In this document: one piece after another, positions 16,944-25,783 of the stretch | Position numbering within the stretch: the stretch's first letter is position 1 | Layout: every line of letters starts with the position of its first letter | NCBI RefSeq assembly: GCF_040448685.1 | Contig: NZ_CP159290.1 | Location: forward strand, 3,472,001-3,536,000 | Direction: 5' to 3' | Source: Cellulosimicrobium sp. ES-005 | GTDB taxonomy: Bacteria; Actinomycetota; Actinomycetes; Actinomycetales; Cellulomonadaceae | Length of the DNA: 64,000 bases | The notes under the pieces: model-generated | Told to the model about the DNA's origin: nothing | Databases searched by the model: none | What the model saw: the letters and a program-made list of their open reading frames with translations, nothing else | Made by a program: the position numbers and the translations under genes

Positions 16944-18080
16944 TCAGGCCGTGCGCACCACGAGCGCGCCGGGGTCGACGCGGGACTCGATCTCCACGGC
17001 GAGGCCCAGCACGTCGCCGTCGACCTGGGCCTGCTCGCCGCCCTCCACGCGCACGCGGACGCGCCGGGCGCGCGCGTGGTCGATGCGTCCGATCTTGGCG
17101 GGCAGGTCGTTGCGCACGCCGAGGCCCTGCATGACGACCTCCCCGAAGAGCTGCGCCCAGCCCACGACCCCGCCGCGCGTGTCGATCGCGGCGATGTCCA
17201 GGATCCCGTCGTCGATCACCGCGTCGGGCAGGAGCGTCAGGCCCCCGGGGAGGCGGCCGCAGTTGCCGATGAGGAGCGAGCGCAGCCGCGCCTCGACGGG
17301 CGGCGTGTCGTCGAGCTGGATGCGTGCGCGCATGCGGCGCCCGTGCAGGTGCCGGATGCCCGCGACGAAGTAGGCGACCCAGCCCACCTTCGCCTTGAGG
17401 TCGTCGTCGGTGTCGGCGACCATCGCGGCGTCGAACCCGAGCCCGGCGATGACGAGGAAGATGTGCTCCTTGTCGGTGTCCCGGGCGGGGTCGGGCGCCG
17501 TCCCCGGCTCGTCCCCCTCGGCGGGGGTGACGTCGGCGTAGCGCAGGACCTTGACCCAGCCGACGTCGACCGGGCGGTCGGAACCCGCGATCACGACGGC
17601 CAGCGCGGCGCGCGCGTCGCCCACCGGCAGGTCGAGGTTGCGCGCGAGGAGGTTGCCGGTGCCCACCGGGACCAGGCCCATGGTGCGGCCGCTGCCGACC
17701 ATGCCCTCGGCGACCGCGCGGACCGTGCCGTCCCCGCCCACGGCGACGACGACGTCCGCGCCCTGCGCGAGCGCCGCACGGGTCTGCCCGACGCCCGGGT
17801 CCTCGACCGTCGTCTGGAACCACAGCGGGTCGGGCAGGGCGGCGTCCGCGAAGGCCGCGCGCACGACCGCCTCCAGCCCGGCGACGTCGGGCTTCGACGG
17901 GTTCGCGACGAACGCGACGAGCTCGCGCGGGTCGTCCTCGACCGCGGGCTCCTCGACGGGCGGCGCGTCGCCGTGCGCGCGGCGCTGCCGGGTCTGCTGC
18001 GCGCGCAGGCCCAGCGCGACGACGAGTGCCACCACCGCGACGGCGAGCGCCGCGATCGCGAGCCAGAGCGTCCAGGACAT
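16944..18080 (-). CDS. Diacylglycerol kinase family lipid kinase
   Basis: 378-residue lipid kinase of the DgkB/YegS-like family. One N-terminal membrane helix (residues 4-25) is followed by the DAGK catalytic domain with the nucleotide-binding motif VAVGGDGTVRAVAEG and GTGNLLARNLDLP. The family phosphorylates diacylglycerol or related lipids with ATP at the inner membrane face. The ATG at 18080 has TACGGT 6 bp upstream and no ribosome binding site, so it is probably leaderless. It is divergent from serS with 72 bp between the starts. Confidence 0.88.
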   Translation of the reverse strand: MSWTLWLAIAALAVAVVALVVALGLRAQQTRQRRAHGDAPPVEEPAVEDDPRELVAFVANPSKPDVAGLEAVVRAAFADAALPDPLWFQTTVEDPGVGQTRAALAQGADVVVAVGGDGTVRAVAEGMVGSGRTMGLVPVGTGNLLARNLDLPVGDARAALAVVIAGSDRPVDVGWVKVLRYADVTPAEGDEPGTAPDPARDTDKEHIFLVIAGLGFDAAMVADTDDDLKAKVGWVAYFVAGIRHLHGRRMRARIQLDDTPPVEARLRSLLIGNCGRLPGGLTLLPDAVIDDGILDIAAIDTRGGVVGWAQLFGEVVMQGLGVRNDLPAKIGRIDHARARRVRVRVEGGEQAQVDGDVLGLAVEIESRVDPGALVVRTA

Positions 18081-18086
18081 GGCGAC

Positions 18087-18146
18087 ACCGTAGCGGGGTG
18101 GGCGCGGGAACGGTCCGCGACCGGGGGCCGCCGGGTTCGTTAGGCT
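18087..18146. promoter_or_regulatory. Divergent leaderless promoters, lipid kinase and serS
   Basis: TACGGT on the minus strand (18092-18087) lies 6 bp before the kinase ATG, and TAGGCT on the plus strand (18141-18146) lies 6 bp before the serS GTG. Both genes lack a ribosome binding site. The two promoters are only about 50 bp apart. Confidence 0.6.
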
Positions 18147-18152
18147 GCTGGC

Positions 18153-19436
18153 GTGATCGACCTCCGCCTCCTGCGCGACAACCCCGACATCGTCCGAGCC
18201 AGCCAGGTCACCCGTGGTGACGACCCCGCGCTGGTGGACGCCGCCCTCGACGCCGACGCCCGTCACCGCGCCGCGCTGAGCGAGTTCGAGAGCCTGCGCG
18301 CCGAGCAGAAGTCCCTCGGCAAGCAGGTCGCCCAGGCACAGGGGGAGGAGAAGCAGGAGCTGCTCGCGCGGACCAAGCAGCTCGCGGCCGACGTCAAGGC
18401 GCGCCAGGCCGACGCGGACGCCGCGGCGGAGGAGCTGCGCGGGCTGCTGTACCGCATCTCGAACGTCGTCGCGGGCGCGCCCGCGGGCGGCGAGGACGAC
18501 TACGTCGTGCTGCGCGAGGAGGGGACGATCCGCGACTTCGCCGCGGAGGGCTTCACGCCGCGCGACCACCTCGACCTCGGCGAGGGCCTGCGCGCGATCG
18601 ACACCGAGCGCGGCGCGAAGGTGTCGGGCGCCCGGTTCTACTACCTCACGGGCGTGGGCGCGCGCCTCGAGCTCGCGCTGCTCAACGCCGCGATGGACAC
18701 GGCGGTCGCGGCCGGGTTCACGCCCGTCATCACGCCGACGCTCGTGCGGCCCGAGGTCATGCAGGGCACCGGGTTCCTCGGCGCCCACGCGGACGAGATC
18801 TACCGCCTCGAGAAGGACGACCTCTACCTCGTCGGCACGAGCGAGGTCGCGCTCGCGGGCTACCACGCGAACGAGATCGTCGACCTCTCGGCCGGGCCCC
18901 TGCGCTACGCCGGGTGGAGCGCGTGCTACCGCCGCGAGGCCGGCTCGCACGGCAAGGACGTGCGCGGCATCATCCGCGTGCACCAGTTCCACAAGGTCGA
19001 GATGTTCTCCTACTGCGACCCGGCCGACGCCGAGGCGGAGCACCAGCGCCTGCTCGGCTGGGAGGAGCAGATGCTGCGCCTCGTCGACCTGCCGTACCGC
19101 GTCATCGACACCGCGGCGGGCGACCTCGGGTCGAGCGCCGCGCGCAAGTTCGACTGCGAGGCGTGGCTGCCCACGCAGCAGCGCTACCTCGAGCTCACGT
19201 CGACGTCGAACTGCACCACGTTCCAGGCGCGCCGCCTCAACGTGCGCGAGCGCGTCGAGGTCGACGGCAAGAGCGAGACGCGCACCGTCGCGACGCTCAA
19301 CGGCACGCTCGGCACGACGCGCTGGATCGTCGCGATCCTCGAGAACCACCAGCAGGCCGACGGATCGGTCCGCGTGCCGGAGGGGCTGCGCCCGTACCTC
19401 GGCGGCCTCGAGGTCCTCGAGCCGGTGGTGGCGTGA
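18153..19436 (+). CDS. serS: Serine--tRNA ligase
   Basis: 427-residue seryl-tRNA synthetase, full length. It charges tRNA-Ser with serine using ATP. The N-terminal coiled-coil arm (about residues 30-105) binds the long variable arm of tRNA-Ser. Class II motif 2 is [20 protein letters not shown] and motif 3 is [20 protein letters not shown] start with TAGGCT 6 bp upstream and no leader. The downstream HAD phosphatase overlaps the stop by four bases. Two tRNA-Ser genes lie 16 and 22 kb downstream. Confidence 0.98.
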   Translation: MIDLRLLRDNPDIVRASQVTRGDDPALVDAALDADARHRAALSEFESLRAEQKSLGKQVAQAQGEEKQELLARTKQLAADVKARQADADAAAEELRGLLYRISNVVAGAPAGGEDDYVVLREEGTIRDFAAEGFTPRDHLDLGEGLRAIDTERGAKVSGARFYYLTGVGARLELALLNAAMDTAVAAGFTPVITPTLVRPEVMQGTGFLGAHADEIYRLEKDDLYLVGTSEVALAGYHANEIVDLSAGPLRYAGWSACYRREAGSHGKDVRGIIRVHQFHKVEMFSYCDPADAEAEHQRLLGWEEQMLRLVDLPYRVIDTAAGDLGSSAARKFDCEAWLPTQQRYLELTSTSNCTTFQARRLNVRERVEVDGKSETRTVATLNGTLGTTRWIVAILENHQQADGSVRVPEGLRPYLGGLEVLEPVVA

Positions 19437-20257
19437 CGGGTCCCCTCGTCCCGGACGACGCGTCCGGGCCGCTGCTCGTCGCGCTCGACATCGACGGCAC
19501 CCTCATGTCGTACGACCAGGAGCTGTCGGACGACGTGCGCGACGCCGTCGCCGACCTGCGCGCGGCCGGGCACCACGTGGTGCTCGCGTCGGGGCGCTCG
19601 CTCATCGCGATGACGCCCGTCGCGGAGATCCTGGGGATCGACCGCGGCTGGGTCGTCGCGTCCAACGGCGCGGTGACCGCGCGTCTCGACCCGGACGAGC
19701 CCGACGGGTACGTCCTCGAGGACGTCGTGACGTTCGACCCGGGCCCGGCCCTGCGGCTCCTGCGCGAGCACCTGCCCGACGCGCGGTACGCCGTCGAGGA
19801 CGTCGGCGTCGGGTTCCGCATGAACGAGCTCTTCCCCGACGGCGAGCTCGACGGCGTGCACCGCGTCGTCGACTTCGACGAGCTGTGGTCGGGCGAGGTC
19901 ACGCGCGTGATCGTGCGGGCGCCGGGGTCGACGAGCGAGCAGTTCCACGAGCTCGTCGAGCGCCTCGGCCTGGACGACGTCACGTACGCCGTCGGCTGGA
20001 CGGCGTGGATGGACATCGCGCCGCTCGGCGTCACGAAGGCGACCGGGCTCGAGCTCGTGCGCCGCACCCTGCACGTCCAGCCGCACCGCACCGTCGCGGT
20101 CGGCGACGGCCGCAACGACGTCGACATGCTCCGCTGGGCGGCGCACGGCGTCGCGATGGGCCACGCGGACGCCGTCGTGCAGGCCGCCGCCGACGAGGTC
20201 ACCGGCTCGATCGAGGACGACGGCGCGGCCCACCTCCTGCGCAGCCTCCTGCCCTGA
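19433..20257 (+). CDS. HAD-superfamily (Cof-type) hydrolase
   Basis: 274-residue Cof-like HAD phosphatase. Motif I is [10 protein letters not shown] with nucleophile Asp, and motif IV is [14 protein letters not shown]; a large C2-type cap domain lies between. The family acts on phosphosugars, flavin precursors and similar metabolites in the cytoplasm; the substrate is not known. The GTG start overlaps the serS stop (GTGA), so it is translationally coupled to serS. A 21-bp repeat array begins two bases after its stop codon. Confidence 0.9.
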   Translation: MTGPLVPDDASGPLLVALDIDGTLMSYDQELSDDVRDAVADLRAAGHHVVLASGRSLIAMTPVAEILGIDRGWVVASNGAVTARLDPDEPDGYVLEDVVTFDPGPALRLLREHLPDARYAVEDVGVGFRMNELFPDGELDGVHRVVDFDELWSGEVTRVIVRAPGSTSEQFHELVERLGLDDVTYAVGWTAWMDIAPLGVTKATGLELVRRTLHVQPHRTVAVGDGRNDVDMLRWAAHGVAMGHADAVVQAAADEVTGSIEDDGAAHLLRSLLP

Positions 20258-20258
20258 C

Positions 20259-20404
20259 CGCGAGGTAGAGCCGTGGTTGCCGAGGTAGAGGCCCGGTACC
20301 GCGAGGTAGAGCCCTGGTGGGCCGAGGTAGAAGCGTGGTCTCGCGAGGTAGAGCCTGGGTGGGCCGAGGTAGAGGCGTGGTCGTGACCGGGCCTCTACCT
20401 CTCG
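20259..20404. repeat. Array of six 21-bp AGGTAGAG repeats plus one inverted copy
   Basis: Direct copies start at 20259, 20279, 20300, 20321, 20342 and 20363, each carrying GAGGTAGA and alternating between CGCGAGGTAGAGCC and GCCGAGGTAGAGGC beginnings. An inverted copy occupies 20385-20404. The 20-21 bp spacing keeps a coding frame open through the array. The same unit recurs at 1571, 20826 and 47195. Lack of unique spacers excludes CRISPR. Confidence 0.9.
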
Positions 20405-20835
20405 ACGGCGTGGCCGTCCGGGGTGCGCGGCCCGACGACGCGGCGGCGGTCTGGCCGCTCGTCGTCGCCTTCGCGCCGTCGTTCGTCCCCGAGAGTGCGG
20501 CTTTCGACGCGTCGTTCGCGACGCTCCTCGCGGACGACGACGCGCTGGTCCTCGTCGCCGAGGCGGGGGACGCCGTCGTCGGCTACCTCGTGGCGCACCG
20601 ACACGCGACGCTCTTCGCCAACGCCCCCGTCGGGCGGGTCGAGGAGGTCATGGTCGACGACGACGCGCGCCGTCGCGGGATCGGGCGCCTGCTCGTGGAA
20701 GCGGCCGAGGACTGGGCTGCCGCGACGGGCGCCGCGTACGTCGCCCTCGCGACCCGGCGCGCCGCGCCGTTCTACGCGGCGCTGGGCTACGACAATACGG
20801 CGGCGTTCTTCCGGAAGGTTCTTCCGCCGAGGTAG
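20383..20835 (+). CDS. GNAT family N-acetyltransferase
   Basis: About 150-residue GCN5-type acetyltransferase that uses acetyl-CoA. The core is VEEVMVDDDARRRGIGRLLV, containing the acetyl-CoA-binding RRRGIG loop, and a C-terminal FYAALGYDNTAAFFRK that is typical of the family. The acceptor is unknown. The start is uncertain: GTG 20383 lies just behind the repeat array, whose AGAGG could serve as ribosome binding site, while GTG 20410 gives a more usual N-terminus (VAVRGARPDDAAAV). The TAG stop is also inside a repeat copy, so the gene is framed by the repeat family on both sides. Confidence 0.85.
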   Translation: MTGPLPLDGVAVRGARPDDAAAVWPLVVAFAPSFVPESAAFDASFATLLADDDALVLVAEAGDAVVGYLVAHRHATLFANAPVGRVEEVMVDDDARRRGIGRLLVEAAEDWAAATGAAYVALATRRAAPFYAALGYDNTAAFFRKVLPPR

Positions 20836-20908
20836 AGGCGTGGTCAGACCACGCCTCTACCTCGGGGTACCACGCCTCTACCTCGCGGTACTACGCCTCT
20901 ACCTCGCG
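20826..20908. repeat. AGGTAGAG repeat cluster with large palindrome
   Basis: One direct copy (20826-20845) is followed by three inverted copies (20847-20865, 20868-20887, 20889-20908). The first pair forms a perfect palindrome with 19-bp arms and one central base (20827-20865). The cluster lies between the convergent GNAT and map genes, contains the GNAT stop codon, and could terminate transcription from both sides. Confidence 0.9.
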
Positions 20909-20914
20909 GGGTGG

Positions 20915-21706
20915 TCAGTCGCGGGGCTCACGCGCGGTGAGGACGACCGGGCCGTCGGGCGTGATCGCGACCGTGTGCTCGCTGTGGGCGCCGCGCGAGC
21001 CGTCGGCCGAGCGCAGGGTCCAGCCGTCGGGGTCGGTGTAGATCTCGTCCGTGGTCTCGAGGAACCACGGCTCGATCGCGATGACGAGGCCCGGCTTGAG
21101 GGGGAACCCGCGCTTGCGACGGCCGTCGTTGGGGATGTGGGGCTCGCCGTGCATCGTGCGGCCCACGCCGTGCCCGCCGAAGTCGGTGTTCACCGAGTAG
21201 CCCGCGGCGTGCGCGACGTCGGCGATGGCGGCGGAGATGTCGCCGACCTTCTTGCCCGGCTGCGCGGCCGCGATGCCGGCCTCGAGCGCGCGCTCGGTCG
21301 TCTGGATGAGCTTCGCGTCGGCCTCGCCCAGCGCCCCGGCGCGCGGCGTCCCGACGACGAACGACAGCGCCGAGTCCGCGACCCACCCGTCGACCGACGC
21401 GGCGAAGTCGATGCTCAGCAGGTCGCCGTCGCGCAGCGCGTAGTCGTGGGGGAGGCCGTGCAGCACGGCGTCGTTGACGGACGTGCAGATCACCTTGCCG
21501 AACGGGCTCGCCCCGAACGACGGGTGGTAGTCGATGTAGCACGACTCGGCCCCGCGGTCGCGGATCATCTTGTGCGCGACCTCGTCGAGCTCGAGCAGGT
21601 TCGTCCCGACCTTGGTGGCGGCGCGCACCGTGGTGAGGACGTCGGCGACGAACCGTCCAGCGGGTCGCATCTGGTCGATCTCCCGCGGGGTCCTCAGCTC
21701 GATCAT
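20915..21706 (-). CDS. map: Type I methionine aminopeptidase
   Basis: 263-residue methionine aminopeptidase that removes the initiator Met from new proteins in the cytoplasm. The two-metal site ligands are visible: Asp in SIDFAAS, Asp in ADSALSF, His in GGHGVGRTMHGEPHIPN, Glu in AIEPWFL and Glu in GAHSEHTVAI. The ATG at 21706 is set by GGAAGGA 7 bp upstream; longer open frames lack similarity. It is divergent from lacI and ends next to the palindromic repeat cluster. Confidence 0.96.
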   Translation of the reverse strand: MIELRTPREIDQMRPAGRFVADVLTTVRAATKVGTNLLELDEVAHKMIRDRGAESCYIDYHPSFGASPFGKVICTSVNDAVLHGLPHDYALRDGDLLSIDFAASVDGWVADSALSFVVGTPRAGALGEADAKLIQTTERALEAGIAAAQPGKKVGDISAAIADVAHAAGYSVNTDFGGHGVGRTMHGEPHIPNDGRRKRGFPLKPGLVIAIEPWFLETTDEIYTDPDGWTLRSADGSRGAHSEHTVAITPDGPVVLTAREPRD

Positions 21707-21858
21707 CGTGGTCCTTCCGGTTCGCAGGTGGCGTGCCCGACGGCGGCGCGGCCGGCTCGAGCGGTGCCGAGCGGTGCCGCGGGACGGGCCTCCCCACGAT
21801 ATCGGTCCGCGCTGCCGCGGTGCGGCGGGAGCGGGTGCCGTGCGCACGCCGCCGGGGC

Positions 21859-21870
21859 GCAAGCGCTTGC
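21859..21870. promoter_or_regulatory. LacI-family operator upstream of lacI
   Basis: GCAAGCGCTTGC is a perfect palindrome with the central CG step typical of LacI-family sites. It lies 69 bp before the lacI start and matches the ATGCAACCGCTTGCAT site before the importer genes. Autoregulation is inferred. Confidence 0.75.
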
Positions 21871-21938
21871 ATCGATCTGCTCACGATGCGGCACGGCGCC
21901 TCGCCACGTGGCCTCCGGGCGTGGCAGCATCACCCGTC

Positions 21939-22949
21939 GTGGCAGGTATCGACGACGTCGCCCAGGCCGCCGGGGTGTCCACGGCGACCGTCTCGCGCGC
22001 CCTGCGCGGCCTGCCCAACGTGTCGGAGGCGACGCGCCTGCGGGTGCTCGCGGAGGCGGCCCGGCTCGGCTACGTGCCCACGCCGTCGGCGTCGTCGCTG
22101 GCCACCGGGCGCACCCGCACCATCGGGGTGCTCACCCCGTGGGTCAACCGCTGGTTCTTCGCCAACGTCATCGAGGGCGCCGAGCGTGCGCTCCGCGACC
22201 TCGGCTACGACGTCCTGCTGTACACGTTCGACGTCCGCCGGACGTCGTCCCGCCGCCGGGTCGACCCGAGCGTGCTGCGCCACCGCGTGGACGGGACGCT
22301 CGTCGTCGGGCTGCCGCTCGACGACGACGAGGTGCGCTCGCTCGTCGGGCTCGCCCGGCCGCTCGCGTTCGTCGGGTCGGGGCCGGCCGACCAGGTGACG
22401 GTCCGGCTCGACGACGTCGCGACCGGCCGGGCCGCGACGCGTCACCTGCTCGACCTGGGGCACCGGGTCATCGGCCACGTGACCGGGGTGCCCGACCTCG
22501 TGTCGTCGTGGTCGCCGCCGGTCGAGCGCGCGCGAGGCTACGTGCGCGCCCTGGAGGAGGCGGGGATCGTCGTCGAGCCGGACCTCGAGGTGAACGGCGA
22601 CTTCGACGTCGCGGGAGGGCGCGAGTCCACGGCGGAGCTCCTGTGCCGCCGGCCGGACGTGACCGCCGTCTTCGCGGCGTCGGACGAGATGGCCATGGGG
22701 GCCATCCTCGCGGCGCGGGACCTGGGGCTGCGCGTCCCGGACGACCTGTCGGTCGTCGGGGTGGACGGCCACGACCTCGGGGAGCTCGTCGGGCTGACGA
22801 CGATCGCCCAGGACGCCTACCAGCAGGGGTTCGACGCGGCGCTCCTCCTGCTCGAGATGATCAACGGGGCCCCGGTGCCGGAGAGCCTCACCTATCCGAC
22901 CGAGCTGGTGCGCCGTGGGTCGACGGCGCCGCCGGGCGCCGGAGCCTGA
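21939..22949 (+). CDS. LacI family transcriptional regulator of alpha-glucoside importer
   Basis: 336-residue LacI-type repressor. The N-terminal helix-turn-helix IDDVAQAAGVSTATVSRALRG (residues 4-24) is followed by a periplasmic-binding-protein-like sugar domain ending in the dimer and effector regions VDGHDLGELVGLTTIAQD. It directly precedes a sugar ABC importer and both promoters carry the same palindrome, so it most likely represses the importer and itself until sugar is present. The start is GTG 21939; a GTG 18 bp upstream is the alternative. No clear ribosome binding site is seen. Confidence 0.92.
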   Translation: MAGIDDVAQAAGVSTATVSRALRGLPNVSEATRLRVLAEAARLGYVPTPSASSLATGRTRTIGVLTPWVNRWFFANVIEGAERALRDLGYDVLLYTFDVRRTSSRRRVDPSVLRHRVDGTLVVGLPLDDDEVRSLVGLARPLAFVGSGPADQVTVRLDDVATGRAATRHLLDLGHRVIGHVTGVPDLVSSWSPPVERARGYVRALEEAGIVVEPDLEVNGDFDVAGGRESTAELLCRRPDVTAVFAASDEMAMGAILAARDLGLRVPDDLSVVGVDGHDLGELVGLTTIAQDAYQQGFDAALLLLEMINGAPVPESLTYPTELVRRGSTAPPGAGA

Positions 22950-23090
22950 GGCCCCGAGCCGCGCCTCGCCGCGCGCTCGACGACGCCGCGTGGGAGCGTG
23001 GCCAGGAGGGGAGGGGTGAGAGAGCGCGCACCCGGCGCACGTGACGGAATCGTTACGCAAACTCGCCTCTCCTGTGCTTGCGGCAGCGCG

Positions 23091-23106
23091 ATGCAACCGC
23101 TTGCAT
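23091..23106. promoter_or_regulatory. LacI-family operator upstream of importer operon
   Basis: ATGCAACCGCTTGCAT is a palindrome (6-bp arms around CCGC) located 106 bp before the binding-protein start. It shares GCAA-CG-TTGC with the site upstream of lacI. Confidence 0.75.
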
Positions 23107-23211
23107 GGTGCCTAGGGCGAGAGCGCACCCGCGCTCGCGACGTCGCGATGCGCCCGGTCCTCACCGGACCGGGGTGACGGCGTCCGTACCCACGACGAGG
23201 TGGAGGCTGAC

Positions 23212-24618
23212 ATGACCAGGACCACGAGGACCAGCGCGGCGCGTCGTCGCACGCTGGTGGTCGCCGCCGGCGGCGCGAGCCTCGCGCTCGTGCTCGCGGC
23301 GTGCAGCGGCGGTGGCGGCGGCGGAGGTGACGACGAGTCGCCGAGCGCCGAGGTGGACTGCGCCGACTACGAGCAGTACGGGGACCTCTCCGGCAAGACG
23401 GTGACGGTGTACTCGACGATCGTCGACACCGAGGCGGAGCAGCAGCAGGCGTCGTACGAGCCGTTCGAGGAGTGCACGGGCGCCACGATCGAGTACGAGG
23501 GCTCCAAGGAGTTCGAGGCGCAGCTCCCCGTCCGCATCCAGTCCGGCAGCGCGCCGGACATCGCGTACCTGCCGCAGCCCGGCCTGCTGCGCCGCATCGT
23601 CGCCGACTTCCCCGACGCGATCCAGCCCGTCGGGGAGGCGGCGTCCGCGAACGTCGACCAGTACTACACCGAGTCCTGGAAGGACTACGGCACCGTCGAC
23701 GGGACGCTGTACGCGACGCCGCTCGGCGCCAACGTCAAGTCGTTCGTCTGGTACTCGCCGTCCATGTTCGAGGAGGCGGGCTACGAGGTCCCGACGACGT
23801 GGGACGAGCTCATGGAGCTCTCCGACCAGATCGTCGCGGACAACCCCGGCGGCGACGTCAAGCCGTGGTGCGCGGGCATCGCGTCCGGCGAGGCGACCGG
23901 CTGGCCGGCCACCGACTGGATGGAGGACGTCGTCCTGCGCACGGCGGGCCCCGAGGTCTACGACCAGTGGGTCAACCACGAGATCCCGTTCAACGACCCG
24001 CAGATCGCCACGGCGCTGGCCACGGTCGGCGACGTGCTGAAGAACGAGGAGTTCGTCAACGGCGGCCTCGGCGACGTGAGCACCATCGCGACGACCGAGT
24101 TCACCGAGGGCGGCTACCCGATCATCGACGGGCTGTGCTACATGCACCGCCAGGCGACGTTCTACCAGGCCAACTGGACGACCCTCGACCCCGACCTGGT
24201 GGTCGCGCCCGACGGTGACGTCTGGGCCTTCTACCTCCCGGGCGAGACCGCGGAGGACAAGCCGCTGCTCGGTGGCGGCGAGTTCGTCGCCGCGTTCAAC
24301 GACCGTCCCGAGGTCCAGGCGTTCCACGCGTACCTGTCGAGCCCCGAGTGGTCCAACGCCAAGGCGAGCGTGACCCCGCAGGGCTGGATCAGCGCCAACA
24401 ACGGCCTCGACCCGGAGCTGCTCCAGTCGCCGATGGACCAGCAGGCGTACGAGCTGCTCACGGACGACAGCTACACGTTCCGCTTCGACGGCTCGGACAT
24501 GATGCCCGCCGCCGTCGGTGCCGGCTCGTTCTGGACCGAGATGACGGAGTGGATCGCGAGCGACAAGTCCGACGAGGCCGTCCTCGACGCCATCGAGGCG
24601 TCCTGGCCGACGTCCTGA
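23212..24618 (+). CDS. Sugar ABC transporter substrate-binding lipoprotein (AglE-like)
   Basis: 468-residue extracellular solute-binding protein. A lipoprotein signal ends in VLAACSGG, so the mature protein is anchored through the Cys of LAAC, followed by a Gly-rich linker. Family-1 binding-protein fold; the sequence and operon resemble AglE of the alpha-glucoside importer AglEFGK, which takes up sucrose, trehalose and maltose. ATG 23212 has GGAGG 6 bp upstream. The operon continues after 181 bp with two permeases; a stable hairpin in that gap may keep this message more abundant. No ATPase gene is present, so a shared MsiK-like ATPase is inferred. Confidence 0.88.
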   Translation: MTRTTRTSAARRRTLVVAAGGASLALVLAACSGGGGGGGDDESPSAEVDCADYEQYGDLSGKTVTVYSTIVDTEAEQQQASYEPFEECTGATIEYEGSKEFEAQLPVRIQSGSAPDIAYLPQPGLLRRIVADFPDAIQPVGEAASANVDQYYTESWKDYGTVDGTLYATPLGANVKSFVWYSPSMFEEAGYEVPTTWDELMELSDQIVADNPGGDVKPWCAGIASGEATGWPATDWMEDVVLRTAGPEVYDQWVNHEIPFNDPQIATALATVGDVLKNEEFVNGGLGDVSTIATTEFTEGGYPIIDGLCYMHRQATFYQANWTTLDPDLVVAPDGDVWAFYLPGETAEDKPLLGGGEFVAAFNDRPEVQAFHAYLSSPEWSNAKASVTPQGWISANNGLDPELLQSPMDQQAYELLTDDSYTFRFDGSDMMPAAVGAGSFWTEMTEWIASDKSDEAVLDAIEASWPTS

Positions 24619-24695
24619 CCCGCGGGCGACCCGGGGCCTGACCGCGCGGCACGCGCCGCGGGCCGGGCTCCGGGTCCACGCGTCGACCCCGGGGG

Positions 24696-24730
24696 CGGGT
24701 CGTCCGGGGGGCCGATCCCCGGACGACCCG
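24696..24730 (+). terminator. Intra-operon hairpin after binding-protein gene
   Basis: A perfect 14-bp stem (24696-24709 with 24717-24730) with a 7-base loop between binding protein and first permease. By analogy with other importers it may cause partial termination or protect the upstream mRNA, giving excess binding protein. Confidence 0.6.
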
Positions 24731-24799
24731 TCCCCGGGCCGTCCCGCCGCACACCACGTCGTCGTCCGGCCCGCCGCCGGCCACCTCAGGAGCTCTCAC

Positions 24800-25783
24800 A
24801 TGGACTGGTTGCTCGAACCCGCCGGGACGGGGGGCAAGCTCGCGGTGATGCTCGTCGCGATCCTGCTCTTCGTCGTCGTCATGGGCCTGATCCTCTTCCT
24901 CGTCGACCGGCCGCGGCGCGTGCCGGGCTGGGTCGTCGCGCTCGCGTTCGCCGGGCCCGCGGTCGTCATGCTCGCGTTCGGCCTGCTCTACCCGGGCCTG
25001 CGCACGATCCGGGACTCGTTCTACAACCGCACGGGCTCCGCGTTCGTCGGGCTCGACAACTACGTCACCGCGTTCACGCGCGACGAGTTCCAGATCGTCC
25101 TGCGCAACACCGCGATCTGGGTCATCGTCGTCCCGCTCGTCTCGACCTTCCTCGGCCTCGTCTACGCGGTGGTGGTCGACAGGTCCCGCTTCGAGAAGTT
25201 CGCCAAGACGCTGATCTTCCTGCCCATGGCGATCTCCATGGTCGGTGCGGGCATCATCTGGAAGTTCATGTACGAGTACAAGCCGGCGAGCCAGCCGCAG
25301 ATCGGCCTCTTCAACCAGGTCCTCGTCTGGCTCGGGCTCGAGCCGCAGCAGTTCCTGCTCAGCGCGCCGGCCAACACGTTCTTCCTCATCCTCGTGATGA
25401 TCTGGATCCAGGCCGGGTTCGCGATGACGATCCTCGCCGCCGCGATCCGCGCCATCCCGGACGACATCGTCGAGGCTGCCCGGCTCGACGGCGTCGGCGG
25501 CATGCGGATGTTCCGCTACATCACCGTGCCGAGCATCCGCCCCGCGCTCGTGGTCGTCCTCACGACGATCGCGATCGGCACGCTCAAGGTCTTCGACATC
25601 GTCCGCACCATGACCGGCGGCCGCTTCGAGACGTCGGTCGTCGCCAACGAGTTCTACACGCAGGCGCTGCGGCAGGGGGAGCAGGGGCTCGGCGCCGCGC
25701 TCGCGGTCATCCTGTTCGTCCTGGTCATCCCGATCATCGTGTACAACGTGCGGCAGCTGAAGCAGGCGGAGGAGATCCGATGA
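24800..25783 (+). CDS. Sugar ABC transporter permease (AglF-like)
   Basis: 327-residue inner-membrane permease with about seven to eight helices. The cytoplasmic EAA loop is DDIVEAARLDGVGGMRMFRYI, which docks on the ATPase. Text such as LIFLPMAISMVGAGIIWKFMYEY strongly recalls AglF-type permeases of alpha-glucoside importers. AGGAG lies upstream of the ATG. Its last codon overlaps the next permease start (ATGA). Confidence 0.9.
   Translation: MDWLLEPAGTGGKLAVMLVAILLFVVVMGLILFLVDRPRRVPGWVVALAFAGPAVVMLAFGLLYPGLRTIRDSFYNRTGSAFVGLDNYVTAFTRDEFQIVLRNTAIWVIVVPLVSTFLGLVYAVVVDRSRFEKFAKTLIFLPMAISMVGAGIIWKFMYEYKPASQPQIGLFNQVLVWLGLEPQQFLLSAPANTFFLILVMIWIQAGFAMTILAAAIRAIPDDIVEAARLDGVGGMRMFRYITVPSIRPALVVVLTTIAIGTLKVFDIVRTMTGGRFETSVVANEFYTQALRQGEQGLGAALAVILFVLVIPIIVYNVRQLKQAEEIR

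Noticed and set aside
20259-20404. CRISPR array
   Set aside because: Repeats are contiguous at 20-21 bp with no unique spacers, occur in both orientations, and no cas gene is present.
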